A DNA stretch of 25,628 nt from Clostridium sp. (GTDB lineage Bacteria > Bacillota > Clostridia > Clostridiales > Clostridiaceae). Every line of letters starts with the position of its first letter. Within the stretch, counting starts at the first letter, position 1. The notes beneath the pieces are model-generated. The model was given only the letters and a program-made list of their open reading frames with translations. It had not been told where the DNA came from and ran no database searches. This document shows, in pieces, positions 23,284-25,628 of the stretch. The DNA is taken from positions 1-25,628 of the forward strand of contig DPOH01000304.1 in assembly GCA_003539755.1 (NCBI GenBank). The letters run 5' to 3'. The position numbers were made by a program, and so were the translations under genes.

Positions 23284-23968
23284 AGTCTCAAATCATTTAA
23301 TAAAGAAATTTAAATCTTTAATTTGTATTCTAGGAGTGATAATTATGATGAGTTCAATGAATGGATGTTTTTCAAGTAAACAAAAACCCTATACGTTAAA
23401 AGCAAATATGCTTAAGTTTGTAAATGAAAAATATGGTATGGAATTTATACCAACATATTTTGCAATGGATGATGGTGTAGCACAGTTAGTTGTATATCCT
23501 AAGGGCGGAGATAGAGAAAAAGATAACTTTAAAGTAGGCTGGGATAAGAATAAAAAGACAGGAAAATACGAATATAAAGATAGCTATTCAGCAATAATGA
23601 TGGCACCAAAGTATAAAGAAAAAATAGAAGAATTACTAAAGCCTTATTTTGAAAGCTATTTAGTTGAAGTAAGAGCAGAAATGTGTGTGTTGCCAAATGA
23701 TTTTGGAGTGGATGAAGATTTTCAAAAGGTAATAGATCGAAGATTAGATTATACACCACATGTAGATATAAAAGTGGCACGTTCAAGTGATACTATTGAG
23801 GAATTTAATAAAAAAGCAGAAGAATTTATGAATACTGTTGAAGAAGAAAAAATAAGTGGACATATATGGGTTGCATATTTAAAAGGAACTGATTTTAATT
23901 GTGATTTGACAGAAGGTGTGACTTATGATGCTGAGTTATATAAAACGTTAGAAGAATATAAAAAATAG
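23252..23968 (+). CDS. Lipoprotein, family B copy 4, mosaic, with effector-derived N-terminal extension
   Basis: A 238-residue lipoprotein immediately upstream of the lipase effector (45 bases). It has the same extended start, signal peptide and MNG|C lipobox as copy 3. It is a mosaic: the first about 170 bases follow copy 3, while the next stretch of more than 200 bases (from about 23430, coding MEFIPTYFAMDDGVAQLVVY onward) reads as identical to copy 2. The last third (VEEEKISGHIWVAYLKG and an acidic end) is unique. Such a patchwork indicates recent gene conversion. Being the nearest to the lipase gene it is the best candidate for its present cognate protector. Confidence 0.75.
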   Translation: MEQWQLTNQDLVSNHLIKKFKSLICILGVIIMMSSMNGCFSSKQKPYTLKANMLKFVNEKYGMEFIPTYFAMDDGVAQLVVYPKGGDREKDNFKVGWDKNKKTGKYEYKDSYSAIMMAPKYKEKIEELLKPYFESYLVEVRAEMCVLPNDFGVDEDFQKVIDRRLDYTPHVDIKVARSSDTIEEFNKKAEEFMNTVEEEKISGHIWVAYLKGTDFNCDLTEGVTYDAELYKTLEEYKK

Positions 23969-23993
23969 AGTAATAAGATAAAATGAAGAATTT

Positions 23994-24045
23994 ATAATGA
24001 AAGGGGAAGTAATATGGAACAAGGTCAATTGACAAATGAGAATTT
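23994..24045 (+). repeat. 52-base repeat: presumed source, at the start of the lipase effector
   Basis: Contains the ribosome binding site GAAAGGGG, the ATG at 24014 and the first ten codons of the lipase gene. The other three copies each sit at the start of a lipoprotein gene. This copy is taken as the source because only here does the coding sequence run on into the effector protein. Confidence 0.85.
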
Positions 24046-25628
24046 GTCGCAAGGTGATTTAACACAGGAAGAGTTGGTATTATTAAATAATTTAATGTAT
24101 ATTCAAGACGCTGATTATAAGATTAATAGCGATATTACTAACTATAAAGGAAAAACTCTAAAAAAATTTATAGAAGATTACAGTGCAAATGAGTGTGAAA
24201 AAGTAGACGATCTTCCAGAAGGATTAGCAGATACAACTCATGAAGAATGGAAGGCTATGATTGAGAAGATAAAGCAAGATGACAAACTTATGAATTTAAA
24301 GATTACTGATACCTTGACTGATGGTAAAGGTGGAAATGCTGTGTGTTTGGAAAATCCAGATAATTATGATAAGGCTACGGCAGTGTTTAGAGGTACTGGA
24401 AAGTATGAATGGATTGATAATGGTATGGGGGGATATTCAACAATGACTGGTCAGCAGAAAGAGGTTGTTGATTGGATTAATGGTCTTCCTTATAAAGAGA
24501 TTACATCAACTGGGCATTCAAAGGGTGGAAACAAATCAATGATTGTAGCTATTTTATGTCCAAACGTGGTTAGATGTGTGGCTTTAGATGGACAAGGTTT
24601 TAGTCCGGAATTTTGTGAGAAATATATAGATGAAATTAATGAAAATAAGGATAAAATTACACTAATATGCTCACAAGGAGATTATGTAAATGGGTTGTTT
24701 ACTAATATAGCAGGAAATACTGTTTATACAAAATCAGATGATAGTTACGCTGGTAGATTATTATCAATTCGTTGGAGTCTTATAGGAGGATTAATAGGTA
24801 TAGGTAAAGAACATTGCCCTACAACTTTATTAAACTTCGAAGATGGGGAGGTCTTTTTGAGGGAAATTTCTGAAAATAACCAGAAGGATCCGGTTGCAAG
24901 ATTAATGCATGATTATGTAGTTTATGTAAATGACAATGCTAGATTAGAAGATAGAAAATATTTATATGCAGTAATTATGAATATGCTTCAAGGGAAAGAA
25001 AGGAAGGTTACAGTAGGATGTCCTAGTGGTTTTAAGGAAAGAATAAAAAAGCTATCTGAGGATTGGATTGAAAGTTTAAATATAACAGAAAATCAGAAAG
25101 ATAAACTTAAATTCATACTTGAAAAGTATCTATTAAAAGAATTTTTTCTTGATTCAATACCCAATAACGGGATAGAAAGACTTCTTCGTCTTTTGGTACC
25201 AGATAATGAAAAAAAAGATCTTAATGACATTTTAGCTGAAATTCGTGTGCAAGGAGAAGCGCTTCAAGAAATTTCAGAAAATAGTTTGATAAGAGATTTT
25301 TCTATAGCTACAAAAGAAAAATTAATTAATCATATAAAAGATGTCGAGGGTGATAATCCTCTATATTTTAAAAAGTGGCCTCAATGGGAGGAATTAGGTG
25401 TTGTAAAAGGAAGGCTTTCTGTAGATGGATGCCATGTATTTATAGACAATTATTATAATTATCTTATTGATAAAAATGATGAAAGTATAAAAAAGATAAA
25501 TGAAATTTTTGAAAAAGTATACGAAAAAGATAAAGAATGTAGTGACAAATTAGAACAAATATGTTATAAAATTGAAGAGATTCAAAAAAGTATAATAAAT
25601 ATAACTCAAAAGTTTGATACTGGAAAGG
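24014..25628 (+). CDS. TslA-like type VII secreted lipase effector, incomplete at window end
   Basis: An open frame of 538 codons that continues past the window. The N-terminal half is an alpha/beta-hydrolase: oxyanion-type strand AVFRGTGKYEW (about 123-133), nucleophile elbow STGHSKGGNKSM with Ser169, strand CVALDGQGF, a candidate acid in LICSQGDYVNGL, and candidate His in KEHCPTTLLNFEDG. After about residue 330 it is mostly helical (KERIKKLSEDWIESLNIT, EIFEKVYEKDKECSDKLEQI), as expected of a C-terminal LXG-like domain. No signal peptide is present. It is distantly similar to the frameshifted lipase at 10793, sharing the GHSKGG elbow and the H-x(3-5)-T-x-x-x-F-x-D-G segment. Domain order matches S. 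aureus TslA, whose lipase acts on membrane lipids; substrate here unknown. This copy has an intact nucleophile region. Confidence 0.85.
   Translation, partial: MEQGQLTNENLSQGDLTQEELVLLNNLMYIQDADYKINSDITNYKGKTLKKFIEDYSANECEKVDDLPEGLADTTHEEWKAMIEKIKQDDKLMNLKITDTLTDGKGGNAVCLENPDNYDKATAVFRGTGKYEWIDNGMGGYSTMTGQQKEVVDWINGLPYKEITSTGHSKGGNKSMIVAILCPNVVRCVALDGQGFSPEFCEKYIDEINENKDKITLICSQGDYVNGLFTNIAGNTVYTKSDDSYAGRLLSIRWSLIGGLIGIGKEHCPTTLLNFEDGEVFLREISENNQKDPVARLMHDYVVYVNDNARLEDRKYLYAVIMNMLQGKERKVTVGCPSGFKERIKKLSEDWIESLNITENQKDKLKFILEKYLLKEFFLDSIPNNGIERLLRLLVPDNEKKDLNDILAEIRVQGEALQEISENSLIRDFSIATKEKLINHIKDVEGDNPLYFKKWPQWEELGVVKGRLSVDGCHVFIDNYYNYLIDKNDESIKKINEIFEKVYEKDKECSDKLEQICYKIEEIQKSIINITQKFDTGK

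Noticed and set aside
1..25628. tRNA, rRNA, insertion sequences, phage integrase or attachment sites
   Set aside because: Nothing with the T-loop signature, rRNA core sequences, transposase motifs or flanking terminal inverted repeats was seen on either strand.

Overview
The window is very AT-rich, every convincing gene lies on the + strand, and strong purine-rich ribosome binding sites, extended -10 promoters and hairpin-plus-T-run terminators are frequent. Gene content (iron alcohol dehydrogenase, methyl-accepting chemotaxis protein, a Spo0A-type box) points to a low-GC Firmicute, most likely Clostridium sensu stricto. Species cannot be named from sequence reading alone.

Left part (1-8441): unlinked chromosomal genes, each with its own signals. 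They are a GNAT acetyltransferase, a decayed fragment of a larger membrane-protein-like gene, a small Cys-rich TIGR04076-type protein, an iron-dependent alcohol dehydrogenase, a six-helix chemoreceptor without an obvious sensor domain, an S66 LD-carboxypeptidase, a long intergenic region with a Spo0A-like box and a sigma-A promoter ahead of a 57-residue protein, and a Wzx-type flippase.

Right part (8510-25628): a type VIIb secretion (Ess/Yuk) locus. esxA has its own promoter and terminator. After a decayed small gene come two related lipoproteins, a TslA-like lipase effector (hydrolase domain first, helical domain last) broken by two bases exactly at an (AT)6 tract just before its GHSKGG nucleophile elbow, then essA-, esaB- (yukD), essB- and essC-like genes. 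EsaA is not seen. Downstream of essC are three small helical proteins (candidate targeting partners or chaperones), four intact lipoprotein paralogues plus one wrecked copy, and a second lipase effector that runs off the window.

The likely logic, by analogy with Staphylococcus aureus TslA/TilA, is that EssA/EsaB/EssB/EssC with EsxA export lipase toxins carrying a C-terminal LXG-like helical domain, the small helical proteins deliver them, and the surface lipoproteins protect the producer. The most unusual points are: (i) a one-repeat-unit frameshift in the first lipase that could be a phase switch; (ii) three lipoprotein genes whose ribosome binding site and first ~10 codons are copied from the start of the downstream lipase gene, so the array seems to have grown by repeated duplication at the effector's 5' end; and (iii) mosaic exchange among the lipoprotein copies with divergent C-terminal thirds, as expected for an evolving immunity array.
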